Positions 1 through 10,240 of a stretch of DNA of 14,315 nt are shown here, one piece after another; the first letter of the stretch is position 1, and every line of letters starts with the position of its first letter. The translations under genes and the position numbers were made by a program. Origin of the DNA: Spirogloea muscicola. Lineage: Eukaryota; Streptophyta; Zygnematophyceae; Spirogloeales; Spirogloeaceae. A model generated the notes under the pieces. It was given only the letters and a program-made list of their open reading frames with translations. It made no database searches and was not told the origin of the DNA. The DNA is taken from positions 10,547 to 24,861 of the forward strand of contig WELB01000200.1 of assembly GCA_009602725.1 (NCBI GenBank), read 5' to 3'.

Positions 1-2040
1 CCCCCGCCGCCGCCCGCGCCCGCGACCCCCGCTCCCTCTACTCCCGCCGCCCCGACCCCGCTGCCGACGACGACTCGGCCGCCTGGCAACCGGACCGGCC
101 GCTGGCGCCCGATGTCGACGCCCTGTGGCCCACCCGGCTGTCCGCCGCCCCGCCGGGCCTCACCTGTGACGCCTGGCTCGAGGACGCCGACCGCGTGGCC
201 TACTCCCGTGACTGGCACGCCCAGCCCGTCACCGTGCAGGACGACGGCGCCCTCGACTGGCCTGGCTGCGCCGTCCCCTGCCGCTTCGTCGGCCCCCACG
301 GAGAGCACGCGGCCGACGCTGCGGTGCAGGCGGCCGGCGATCCCAACCCCTCGTCGGGCGCCAAGCTGGCAGTGCTGCGCTCCATGGAGCCGCGGGGGTA
401 CTACACCATCAACGACGCCGTGGTGGCCAAGCAGCGCGGCTATGCGGTGGTCATGACCGTGCACCTGGACGCCGACGTCCCCGTCGGGTACTTCTCGTGG
501 GAGGAGTATGACATCATGAGGCCCCTCCAGGAGAAGGGCTCCGGGCCTGGCATTGCCGCGGCGTTCATCAGCAACTGCAACGCCAACAACTTCCGCCTCC
601 AGGCCCTGGAACAGCTTCAGGCTGCTGGCGTGGCTATTGACTCCTTTGGCCGCTGTGCCAACAACCGGCCGTACAAGGAGGACAAGCTTGGAGCGCTGCA
701 GCACTACAAGTTCTCGCTTGCCTTTGAAAACACCAACGAGAAGGTGCGCCTGCCGTCCAATCCTTGCTTGTGCCTAGGGAGAAGAGCGTGTGAAGAGTGA
801 CCGGGGGCCCTAGCGGCCAAGTATCAAGGCAAGCACATCATCTCTACCGGCCCGCTTGGTGGCAGCGGGTCAGCACGTACAGGTCACCGACGGATGCCCC
901 CTCTCTGGATGCCAGGTGCGGGTCGTTGGCACGTCTATTTTTGTGCAACCTCCTGAGTAGAGTGATCAACGATGTGGCTCGTCTGGTCTGCCTGCAGGAC
1001 TACGTGACGGAAAAGTTCTGGCAGAGCTTGGTGGTGGGTGCTGTGCCCATTGTCGTAGGAGCTCCCAACATTTTGGACTTTGCCCCGTCCAACATCTCTG
1101 TCATCTCCATCAACGGTTTGGAGGATGTGCCTCAAGTTGCCAACAAGATCCTACAAGTCAATGCCAATAAGGTAGCACTTCGAGTGCTCCAGTGCCAGAT
1201 GGGCACTTTCGACGCTCCCCTCATGCCGATCATGCATCACACTGAGCCCTGACTCGGAAGCTTTTTGGAATAATGGCAGGCAGAGTGGGATGCAATGGTG
1301 AGGTGGAAGACTGTGGGCCCCTCTGATGCCTTCAAGGCACTCTTGGACATGTCTGCTGTGCATTCCTCTTGCCGACTGTGCATACACATTGCCTCTAGAA
1401 TGCAGGTACAGTCAGCCTCCTGCAACTGCAAGGGAAAATTGGAGTTCTATGCGTGCTCCTAGATTGTGGCAGATGTATCTCTTTGAGACAGTGTTTAGAA
1501 GCATTACCCAGTCATGGCAGCTGCCTTATTATGTCTGTGCCCGAGAGTTTCACAGGTGTCCAGCCATTTTGCGCACTTATGACGAGCGAAGAGGTTCTGT
1601 CGAAGCTCAATTCTTTTGTCCTTATACATGTGGTGCAGGAGGTCGAGGAAGAGCTTCAGCGCAGCACAAGGCCATGTCGATGCAAGGAGTCTGATGGCAA
1701 GCGTGGACTGAGGACTGTTTATCATGCTCGGATTCGCGAGAGGGGCTCCTTCAACTTCCGCTCCTTTTATATACGATCCAATAATTTAAACTTAGCAAAT
1801 GTTGTCTCTGAAGTAGAGGCACTATTTAAAGGGGTAGAAGGCACCCCGATATGGACTAGCAAGAGACCTAGTGTCTTGAAACCACCGCCACATGCCGCCC
1901 TGAACATTTACCGCATCTATCCTGCGAACGCCACCCAACGGGCAGCTCTGTACGAGGAGGCATGGTTCAGGGATGATGCCGACTTGAGACACTATTTTGA
2001 ACGTAACCCCTGCCCTCGGTTAGAGGTTGTTTTTGTCTGA
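1..2040 (+). CDS. FUT11-like: Core alpha-1,3-fucosyltransferase (GT10), 5'-partial, 4 exons
   Basis: Golgi type II enzyme expected to transfer fucose from GDP-fucose to the innermost GlcNAc of N-glycans. Exons: <3-743, 998-1171, 1280-1405, 1639-2040 (stop TGA), all junctions GT-AG and phase 0, giving 480 residues in the window. The frame is open from base 3, and no start or membrane anchor is visible, so the N-terminus lies upstream. Seen motifs, compared with Arabidopsis FUT11/FUT12 from family knowledge: [15 protein letters not shown] in exon 1, [49 protein letters not shown], the GDP-fucose motif [19 protein letters not shown] split by intron 1, [37 protein letters not shown] with CRLCIHIAS in exon 3, then [15 protein letters not shown] and the C-terminal [11 protein letters not shown]. 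Length and end match the plant family, which usually has about 500 residues. GC content is very high in exon 1 and falls towards the 3' end. It converges on the cellulose synthase gene. Identity is secure; the acceptor of exon 3 could be 1280 or a few bases later. Confidence 0.93.
744..997 (+). other. Fucosyltransferase intron 1, splitting the donor-binding motif
   Basis: This intron starts gtgcgc after an AAG codon and ends cctgcag before GAC. Removing it joins FENTNEK to DYVTEKFW, restoring the most conserved GT10 motif without a gap. Reading through it instead meets a stop at 798-800, so the intron is required for a full protein. Confidence 0.88.
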
Positions 2041-2435
2041 TATTTTCGTGTCTTGCTGCCTTACCTGAATGCTGACAGCCTACTTGTACATACCCTTCAT
2101 ACATCAAAGAAGCCCTCTTGGCACACTCACTGAACTGTGAACTTGGCCTCCAGGGTCTGCCAAGTCTAAGTCTGGTAAAAGTCATGTGAGATTCACGCTG
2201 ACATCAAGCTTCTGCGTGTTAGCTTGTACAGACTATTGTCACATTCAAAGAGCACATCGACAGTTGAGCTTCGGCCAAGTTATCCAGTACAAGCTTGCAG
2301 CAAATTACAAGTTAGCCTGCCTTAGTCAAGCTTCTATGTGTCACACACACTGGCTGGTTGTGCCAGTCCCTCGAGGAGGGAACTTGCAGCTTCTATGAGG
2401 GGCAGGGGATTTTAAGCTCAAAAGAAGCCCGATCA
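2041..2435. other. Convergent intergenic stretch (two 3' UTRs)
   Basis: This 395-base gap separates the fucosyltransferase stop (plus strand) from the cellulose synthase stop (minus strand), so both 3' UTRs must end here or overlap. I see no convincing open frame and no AATAAA on either strand. A TGTAA pentamer, the polyadenylation signal favoured by chlorophytes, lies on the minus strand at 2305-2309, about 127 bases past the cellulose synthase stop. That is suggestive only. Confidence 0.6.
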
Positions 2436-5400
2436 CTACACAAGGCGCGCCCAAAGCAGGGAGAGGATGATTGACAGGAGCATCGACCAGACCAATACTA
2501 TGGTAGGGAGGCGCTGGCTCCTTCCCATCAAGCCCTTCACATGCCAGTAAGCAGTGGAACCATCACCTTACGCAACAACGATCTGGCAATGCTAGGATAT
2601 GCTGGAATGTTCAGCCTCAATCATCTGACACCTGGCGATGAGGTTGTTTACCTTAGCAAATGGGTAAAGATGTAGCAAAACCCACACGCTGAAGAACAAC
2701 TTTCCTAAAAGCTCACCTACAATCAGCATGGTTTACAATTGCACGAAATTAATCGAGTGCAGTCAGAAACCAAGAGAAATGCACCACACACATTCGCAAT
2801 CTTTTGGACTTTGGAGCACGCAAAGAGATCACCCCAATTTGGTGCCGCCTTATTGATGGTCTGGGCAATCCCAGCGAGAATGGCAAAGCAGTTGACTATG
2901 ATGATCGTAAGCGGGACGAGGAACAACCATGTCCACTGCGAGGAGCAACCAAGTAGCGTGCATCAGGCACCAGCAAGCCAGCTAAGGAGTGGCTGTGTGC
3001 TGCAAAGCAAAGTATTGGACTTACCCGAATGACATACAGCTCAGCAAACTCGTCCTCAGCGTCGGCTCCTTTGCTAGTCAAAGTAAAATGGATATCGACT
3101 CCAGCAAATACCTTCAAAAGGCCCTGCAGTAGGAAGGTGAAAGGCAGCTATGGTCATCAGTCGTGCAGAATGCAATTGGCAAGCTCTATGGCAGCTGCCT
3201 TTCTGGCTTCTCTAGGAGTTTCCAATTGGATTTCCTGCCTAAAGGCACGACAGTGGTACCTGCAAGCCGCGAATGGACCGCATCGCAATCTGGCCCATCA
3301 TCAATCACGTCTCACAAACAGCAGGCCAGATGAGTCAACAGCACACCCGAATACATCAGGTCTTGCGCTTGATATTGTGCATGTAGTGATAAGTGGGGTA
3401 TCCCTCCGCATATTGGCACGGCAAAGAGGACTGACACAACACCTGCATGCGGGGCTATTATTCGTCCAGTCATCATTACCCACCTGAAGCACAGCAGCGA
3501 GATGTGCTGAAGTCCCGCCAATCACCCAGAATTGCTCATTCCTCCACCACTCTTCAAGGGAAACACCTGGTCATGAAACATCTCTGAACTTGCTTAGCTC
3601 TTGTGTGTGGCGCTGTCCACAACAGGATGTGCTCGACAGGTGGAGCTTGATGTCTGTGACAAAATTATCACGTACCACTCCATCTTATTTCCAGGATTGC
3701 TGTCGCAAAGATGGCAAGAAACAGTGCTAGGAAGTAGAGAACGGTCCAGTTGTCTATCTGCGGACACGCCTTCATTAGTCGGGAGGGGCATCGGGAACCA
3801 GCGGAGTCCAACAGCAGTGATGGCAGATCCTGCATCGACACATTTGCTGGCCTACCGACTTGACAATGAATTGGTTGGCAAAAAGGCCGATGGCAGGTAG
3901 GAAGCAGTAGACCACGAGTGCTAAGGAGGTGAAGGGGTACACAGATGTATTCAAGTATCTGCATTGGAGGACACACAGGACTTGTTAAAGTGCTACTGCA
4001 TGGCACCAACGTCAGCTAGTAGATGAAGTGGCTGACCAAATGACCAAATTGGAGACTTGAGCTCATTCTAGGTTTGTCAAATGAGAACCCACGCTATCCG
4101 CTGAGTGAGTTGGAGACGCGAGCACCAGTCGCACCAGAGTGCATTGTGCTGGGAGAAGCAGATCTCAATCGATCCTGTTGCCCACCTGCAAAAGAAGCAG
4201 ATATTTCTGCTCCAGCTTGTTCTGCAACAAGCACAATCACGGGCAACAGGCACAATATAGGGGACTTTGGGTTCATGCTTCCATACCGGAGGACTTGTGC
4301 CAGTCGGTCAGTGAGGTTGATGGGAGCTGATCCCTGCCAGCATGTCAGCAAGACAGCAGCACTGTTGGTAAAAGATAGTTGGTACATTGGCGAGTTTCGT
4401 TGCCGACTACTTCTCAGAGGTGAGGAAATATGCACCTACTTCTCAGGTCCACCCTACAGTTGGTAAAGTCTCAAATGACAACCTTGAATGCTGGGCGAGC
4501 TGGCATGCAGTACACTGACAACCAGCCCTTTGTGTGCATCACATAGCCAGTCACGATGTCTTCTGTGACGGATCCGTACATCCAGCCAACCTGCCAGCAT
4601 CAGTAGCCACCACAAAGTCTTGCTATCATTGGAAGGGCTCTCTATCCCCTGCATGAAGGAACATGCAGTCAACCGATGCTAAACAGTCAAAGTAGTGAAG
4701 GCTGCAACAGCTTCCACTGGAAGTGAGTGAGAGCGGACCTCTTTACCCCACTCTGTGCAATCCTCGTAGCCACAGGAGATGACAAGGATGACGTCGCTGA
4801 GGACCTCTCGTGGACTAAGGTGGGGCTGCATCAGGAGTGCATGCTTGTATGCTTGTCAATTGGCTACTGAAATTGGTCGGCCAGCTTGCGCTCAGTATCA
4901 TGTCCATCATGAACCTCACCATGGAGCAGCCTCTGGTGTCACAGATGGTGGCAATGAAGTTGTGGCACAAGCCGAAACGTCGCACATAGAAGTTGAGGGG
5001 CAACATGGACCCGTCATCTGCGCCAGTGCACATCATGACAAGATTACCATCTCGGGAGGGCCTCAACGAGGGGGCCTAGGTGTGCATCACCAGAATGGCA
5101 GGCAGTCAGAAGCATTCACCATTGTATGCGGGACTGCTCACCGCCAACTTGTGAACAGATTTCCAAGTCGTCCTGAGGTTCAGCAGGAGCTGATTTCGAT
5201 TTCGAGTCCGCTGAGTCCTCTCGTTTCTCCCTGCTTCTTCCTCCCCTCAGCTCATCTGACTTCCTACTGCTGACACGGGGGTATTGAGGGCGCCCTGTCT
5301 GCCTAGCCTTTGGCTCCGTCATGAACACCTGTATGCATCTGGCTGGCATTTCACAGCCGATTCTTTCATATCAGCAGCCGCTTTCTTCTTCTGCTGGAAG

Positions 5401-8400
5401 GCCAGCAACAGCAGCAGGTAGCTCGTCGTACTTGCTTGCTCTTCCGCTTAGTGGGCGGCTCAAAGCCATAAAGTGCCTGCCACTCCAACGGCTTTTGAGG
5501 CACTTCAGATATGTCTTGCTAAGGGTCAGGGCTGGCAAATTTTAGTTTCATATGAGCTGCCTGCAGGCGTTTAGAAAGGGTGCTGTCTGCTCACAGACCT
5601 GGCGGCGGAAGACACAACCCGTGCCGACATACATTGGCCCCTGCTGACCATCATGGCCCTTCATGTTCACCTGCAGTAGGCCAGATCTGTCATCAAAAGA
5701 CGGCCTGTGTAGGACGATGAGGACGCCTCAGTGAGACGTGCTGATTTATACTTCAACAGCAAGTGAGAGGACGGTGCTGTCATGAAGCCAGCGGGAAACA
5801 TTGTTGCGCTTTTCTGTGGGGAGGCACCCATGCATGCAACTTCACGGTGGGTGGTGACTTGATCTGGGCACACAAGTACACTGAGCTTCGAAGCTCCTAA
5901 GTGTTAGCCAGCTCTACTTTAATACAGACAATCCAATCAGAGCCTCAAGGTGTCCTGCACACGTTGGAAGTGCGTGGGGCTCGGCATGTGGGAGACCAAG
6001 TCAACACCGTATTTCCCGAGAGCTTACATCGTAGTAGACTGTGTTGTGATTTGCATAACGATCGGAGCGGTCCACGCCGTCAAATCGCTGCGGGAATTGC
6101 ACATACGCTACTTGGCCAGAGCTCTGAGGATCGATGAGGAAGCAAGCTGCCTGCAGGAACACAGATTCACGTGTCAGACAAGTGCATTCTGCGGCCCAAG
6201 TGGGTACTCTGCGAGAGTTCTCTGGGCTGGCCTCCACACCCTCTTGAAGGCCCCATTCTTTTAGTGCAAGGAGCTAGTACCATGTCTGCAGTCCGACCAC
6301 GCAAGAAGAAAGGAGGGCGGTGGCTGGGAGAGGCCTGCCCGACAAAGAACGAGGACTGGACTTCACCTCTCGAAGCGCCTGAGAGTTGTTGACCCAGTGA
6401 TCGCAGTCCAGGTTCAGCACAAAAGGGGCGTTGCTAATAAGGGCTGAAGCTCGCATCTGCCAGGCGAGCATATGTCAATCGATTGAAGAGCCTGACGAGA
6501 TCGGCATATAGCAGAGCTCTTCTATCAGCCAGCTGATGTGCCGAGGCCGTAATGACTGTCAGCAGAGCCTACCAATGCATTCATGGCTCCTGCTTTTTTG
6601 TTGTGCTCGTAGCCTGGCCTCTTCTCTCTGGAGGTGTACACCTGCACAGGCACATGGAGCTAGCAGGCTTTAGCTTGCGCCACATCTGTCAGCTCCTTCC
6701 CACTCACCCCTCCAGAGCATGATGGACGAGGCGGTCGTTGAGCAGTGAATGTGATCATGTGGTCACAAGAGCAGTGCCACCCACCAGAAGGGGAAGTGCA
6801 TTGCCATCGACATCTGACACTTCACCACCTGGTTGGAGGAAGACCTGCAACATTGTACAGGTGACAGCCGAGGCTATGAGTCTGCAGCTATAAAGTCGTT
6901 GACACGGGTACTTTTCAGCAATATCCTCTTGGCTCTTGCTAAGCACTCATAGAAGTCGCAAGGAACCTGGATCATGCCGACGTGGTCGTTGCGATAATTG
7001 CCCGGCCAAGGAGAGCCATCAGGCATAGACCAGCCATCTGGCGGAGCGTGCAGAGACTTGGCAACAAGTGCGTTAATACGCACCTTGAACTCGTCATATT
7101 CCCTCTGCACAGATGGCAATGCAGGTATGAGTGTGTGGATTGCTTTAAACGGCACAAGGGACACGTGTCCACTTAAATATGCTGCAGACTTATGAGCATT
7201 GATGTTTTTGGTGAGACTTGATACTGGTTGGCCAGCTTGATAGAGTCTCTCCTGGAGACTGCTACGATCTGTTCACATCGATAATTGCAGCGGGTCGAAG
7301 TATGTCTGGGAAATATCAGAGTGACCTTCATATGACGGCGTTCTTTGACGAAGTCGGGGTGGATCTTCCCACGCAGGAAATCAACAGACTGCAACACACA
7401 CAAAAGAGGACCTGCGCCTCAGTGGTAGGATAGGGGAAGGCGAGCACGTGACCTGCATTCCATCTTAAGGGGTTGACGGACAAGGCAATGCCTGTGTGAA
7501 GTAGATCTCTGGTGCTCTTGGTTCGATGTCAAATTTGTGGCAGAATGGCACCCACGACCGAGCAAAGTTGGCGGTCTCCGTAAGAGCTTGGAAAGTAAGC
7601 ATGGAAGCCCCATCATCGGATAGGTAGCAGGATAGCCTGTGCACATCTCGCATGGCAGTAGGAACCCTAGTTACAACAGTGCAGGATCTGAAATCGTCAC
7701 ATTGCATTTCACATCCTTTATGAAGCTCGAAGTCACCCCAGGGATCTTCTTTGCTGACGTATCTGCTATGCGACCTGATGCTAGAGCCGTTCATCAAATA
7801 GACGTGCATGAAGCCTGACTCTTGTCATCGCATTGGAGGTTAGCTGGTCGCCTGCTCTCAAGCACGCAACTTGATCCTGCAGACACATCTTCCAGCTTCG
7901 GCCTGCTTACTTGGTGACAGGATAGTCCAAGCCCAGGACAGATAGAATGACATTCGCAGTCACCAATGGAGGTTCTTTTTCAGGGTCTGCTGTGGAGACG
8001 AATACATCAACCCTGGGCAGCTGGGATTCTTCTCCCTCCATCTCGTACCTGCGAGCCATGTTCCTGGGTGAGGCCTTCAACCTTCTCAGAGGTCTGTGAT
8101 GAGGTGGCTAAAGTTCATCAATAGTGCAGCGCAGAAGGTTGACCTTGCAGTCAAGCGGTGAAGGAAGGTCTCCCGGGTGACAGGTGACCACTTAGGCACC
8201 TGATCGAGAATCCAAGATACTCCGAACCTGCGATGCATGTCGAGCTTGCTCAGTCGCTTTGCTCGACCACGTCCGACGATGGATTGCCCATGACTCGACT
8301 TTCCTGATGATGGCGACAGACACTTAAGGACACCCGTGGACATGTACAAGTTGATGAGGAACACAGAAATCAGTCACACAGATGAGGAAACTGCTGGCAA

Positions 8401-9928
8401 AACTGGGGCAAGTACGATTGACGTTTTGCTCGGAGTTGGCAAAGCTGTGGATGAGCAACCAGATCTCGCAGATGATGGAGGCCAGCCAAAGGTAGATAGC
8501 TTTGTCATTTGGGTTGATAATGCGGAAGCGAAAGAAGAGAATCATGATAAAGAAACGAGCGATCACCACAAACCTATGCATCCACACCATGCGGGTCAGT
8601 CTACCGTTTCCTTCAGATGTATTGAGATGCATTCTTAAGAGCTTATTCAAACTGCAAGAGCTTGTTTGCTTAAGGACCAGCAGTTCACTGTGAATGCAGC
8701 TCTAGATGTGCTTGCGAGTAGTAGTGTAGAGACGGTCCCACCTGTAGGGATTAATGAGACTGGCTGGAATTGGCACCTTTCTAGAAAGAGGCCGCCGGGT
8801 GTCATCGACCCTGCAACCAAAACAGGGTCTGGAGGCAGTCATTGCTGATGCACACGAGTCAGTGCGAGGTCATATAGGCTGCAGTATGTAACAGATTCTT
8901 GCAGATCGAGGGTGTGATGTGACAGCACACACCCACATGATTGGGATGATCTCTTGGGTCGGTGGCTCAGCCATCAGATCACCACCGCAATGCTTATCTC
9001 TCCTCCGTGCAGCAGACCACACAATGCTTCCATATCCATAAGAAGCATGGCTGCTCGCTGATCCGGACTCCTCCCCTCCTCCCAATTGCAGCTGGCCATC
9101 AGGCAATAAGGCTGGAGGCGGATTGGCTGAGGAACTTGTGACGACCTCAAGGCCGTGCACCTCCTCCAAATGGGCCATCACTTCCTCGGCGCTGTCCCCG
9201 TCAATCGGCGGACTGCCTGTGTCGCAAAAGACAGGCTTGAGCAAGGACCAAGCTACCGTCCAGAAAGTGCAAATCGAAAGCTGCGCAGGACAGGCGTGGA
9301 TGAGGGCTTGGGGGTGCCAAAGATGCAATCACGGTGCTGGCAGTCACCAGGTTGGCGCCGATAGCGGCAGCGGCACTGTGGGCAGAGGCTGCCCTCGTGA
9401 GTACGGATGTATTCGTAGCAGGGGCGGCAGATGCGAAATGCACACTCGCATGGGACAAACTCCTTGCCATCGTTGTTGAGACCAACTGGGTGACCGCACA
9501 CGGAGCACGACTGCCCATGGATAGGAGGATCCGCATCACCGTTTGCCTTCACAGATCATCAAGAGCAGCACGGCAGGTGGCGACTGGCTATTATAGCAGC
9601 AGGGGCTTTCAGGGAGGATTCCCCGCAGACAAGTAGATTGCAGCCAGAGATTGCGAGCTCGTCGGTGAGGGAGGTTGCGGTGAGAGGGAATGGGTGCCTG
9701 GGCTCAATGTCCGCATTCAAGGACGCTGGCGAGTGCTCCTTCGGTCTTCACGGCTGGACCCACTCGACGCATTGCAGATTGAGCAACTTCATTTACTTAT
9801 TTAAGCAACGGCAACGTGCAATAAACCTTGTAACAGTGTACCTGGACACGGGCGTCCACGGCGATGATGGAGCGACAGGCAGAGAGCTCGCAGGCGAGCG
9901 GGCTTCCAGCGACCATGAGGCTGTCCAT
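2436..9928 (-). CDS. CESA: Cellulose synthase catalytic subunit (GT2, plant CESA type), 29 coding exons
   Basis: Plasma-membrane processive glycosyltransferase expected to polymerise UDP-glucose into beta-1,4-glucan. Exons 5' to 3': 9928-9842, 9546-9348, 9216-8937, 8810-8742, 8600-8460, 8227-8144, 8048-7911, 7636-7492, 7388-7326, 7104-6967, 6844-6785, 6641-6573, 6456-6367, 6150-6028, 5670-5599, 5476-5432, 5217-5142, 5017-4915, 4814-4739, 4590-4483, 4333-4287, 4185-4093, 3958-3856, 3757-3676, 3566-3484, 3123-3025, 2935-2833, 2716-2652, 2534-2436. Phases agree across all junctions; total about 979 residues. Seen: zinc finger at residues 43-87; two membrane helices at about 220-265; DDG 340-342; plant-conserved region 382-448; DCD 508-510; short class-specific region about 587-642; TED 695-697; QVLRW 735-739; gating-loop FTLTSKG near 869; six C-terminal helices; end at LLWARLV. 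The start is chosen because [15 protein letters not shown] resembles the land-plant CESA N-terminus and its exon ends in a clean GT donor. Least certain parts: the 5432 donor, the 5217 acceptor, the 4915/4814 junction and the 8937 donor. Confidence 0.93.
3124..3483 (-). other. Cellulose synthase intron, 360 bases
   Basis: The longest intron of the gene, between exons ending AAVLQ and starting GLLKVFAG. It opens gtgggt and closes ctactgcag. I see no nested gene, repeat or RNA in it. Confidence 0.85.
4186..4286 (-). other. Cellulose synthase intron splitting the QxxRW motif
   Basis: Exon 4333-4287 ends in CG and exon 4185-4093 begins with G then TGG. Splicing forms the arginine codon of QVLRW, the acceptor-glucan binding motif. 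The donor is gtatgg and the acceptor lies in a clear pyrimidine tract ending tttgcag. The join is exact against the family motif GSAPINLxDRLxQVLRWA. Confidence 0.92.
5237..5435 (+). repeat. Interspersed repeat copy A, filling a cellulose synthase intron
   Basis: About 197 bases here match 10678-10880 in the same orientation. The first 27 bases are identical; long identical blocks follow (for example tggctccgtcatgaacacct), with small indels and substitutions in between and weaker similarity at the 5435 end. The copy spans almost all of the intron between exons 5476-5432 and 5217-5142, including its donor site. The sister copy has gtaaga where this copy has the donor gtacga, read on the minus strand. 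Confidence 0.85.
5671..6027 (-). other. Cellulose synthase intron, 357 bases
   Basis: It lies between exons ending TVYYD and starting VNMKGHDG, opening gtaagc and closing ctactgcag. Its ending is nearly the same as that of the 360-base intron, as expected for a shared splice consensus. I see nothing else in it. Confidence 0.85.
7389..7491 (-). other. Non-canonical GC-AG intron in the cellulose synthase
   Basis: The upstream exon (7636-7492) ends PEIYFTQ with CAG followed by gcattg, and the downstream exon (7388-7326) starts SVDFLRGK after gttgcag. Land-plant CESA proteins read FAQKIDYLKDKV here, so [11 protein letters not shown] aligns with no gap. The nearby GT donors (at the tgtcc and ccgtc positions) put the next exon out of frame. 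Confidence 0.82.
9373..9507 (-). other. N-terminal RING/LIM-like zinc finger of the cellulose synthase
   Basis: Eight cysteines are present at residues 43, 46, 62, 64, 69, 72, 84 and 87, with the hallmark CRPCYEY and CPQC. In plant CESA proteins this finger is implicated in subunit pairing within the rosette complex (family knowledge). The third and fourth cysteines are spaced C-x-C here (CEC), where land-plant CESA proteins have C-x2-C; the other spacings match the family. Confidence 0.9.
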
Positions 9929-10240
9929 GGGAGCTCCAGGCAGGGGTCTGGCTGCATGCTCCGCGGGTACGCAAGCGGGGCGTGAGGAGAAGAGCGAGAG
10001 AGGTGGAGGCGGCGGGGGGGAGCAGCGGTTTGCAGCTGTGTGGCGCTGGAGGCAGGCCTGGCAGCTGGGAGCGACTGCCTGGACTCGGGGGGGCTGCAGC
10101 GAGCAGCGGGAGGGGCGCACGGCCCGAGGGCGGAGAGCCGCAGGAGGCGGCTGCGCGGGCCGGCGCGGCGGCGCAGGAGGCTGCGGCTCGGGAGCGGTGC
10201 CCCCCAGTCGCCCATCCCGAGGCCGGGCTGGCCCGCTTTT
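9929..10240 (-). promoter_or_regulatory. GC-rich leader/promoter region of the cellulose synthase
   Basis: About 310 very GC- and CpG-rich bases lie directly upstream of the start codon at 9928. Reading frames are open in several directions only because stops are rare at this composition. An upstream ATG at 9957, out of frame with the chosen start, opens a short frame that overlaps it; if transcribed it would act as an overlapping upstream ORF. No clear TATA box is visible close by; an AT-rich patch at 10363-10377 is a weak candidate. The transcription start is unknown. Confidence 0.45.

Noticed and set aside
112-456. 114-codon frame overlapping the fucosyltransferase first exon
   Set aside because: It is a shadow in another frame, rich in Pro, Thr and Ser from the GC-rich third positions; the frame starting at base 3 carries the conserved GT10 residues.
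797-1252. Single 151-codon frame covering the second fucosyltransferase exon
   Set aside because: Only 998-1171 matches the family. The flanks contain no conserved residues and are bounded by good splice sites.
5361-5431. Extension of the ALYGFEPP exon into a Cys-rich and Arg/Lys-rich run, or a frameshifted pseudogene there
   Set aside because: The extension meets a stop with no usable GT donor before it and lies within the repeat shared with 10678-10880. All other exons keep frame, so a spliced-out repeat explains it better than a broken gene. The alternative is kept as a point to test.
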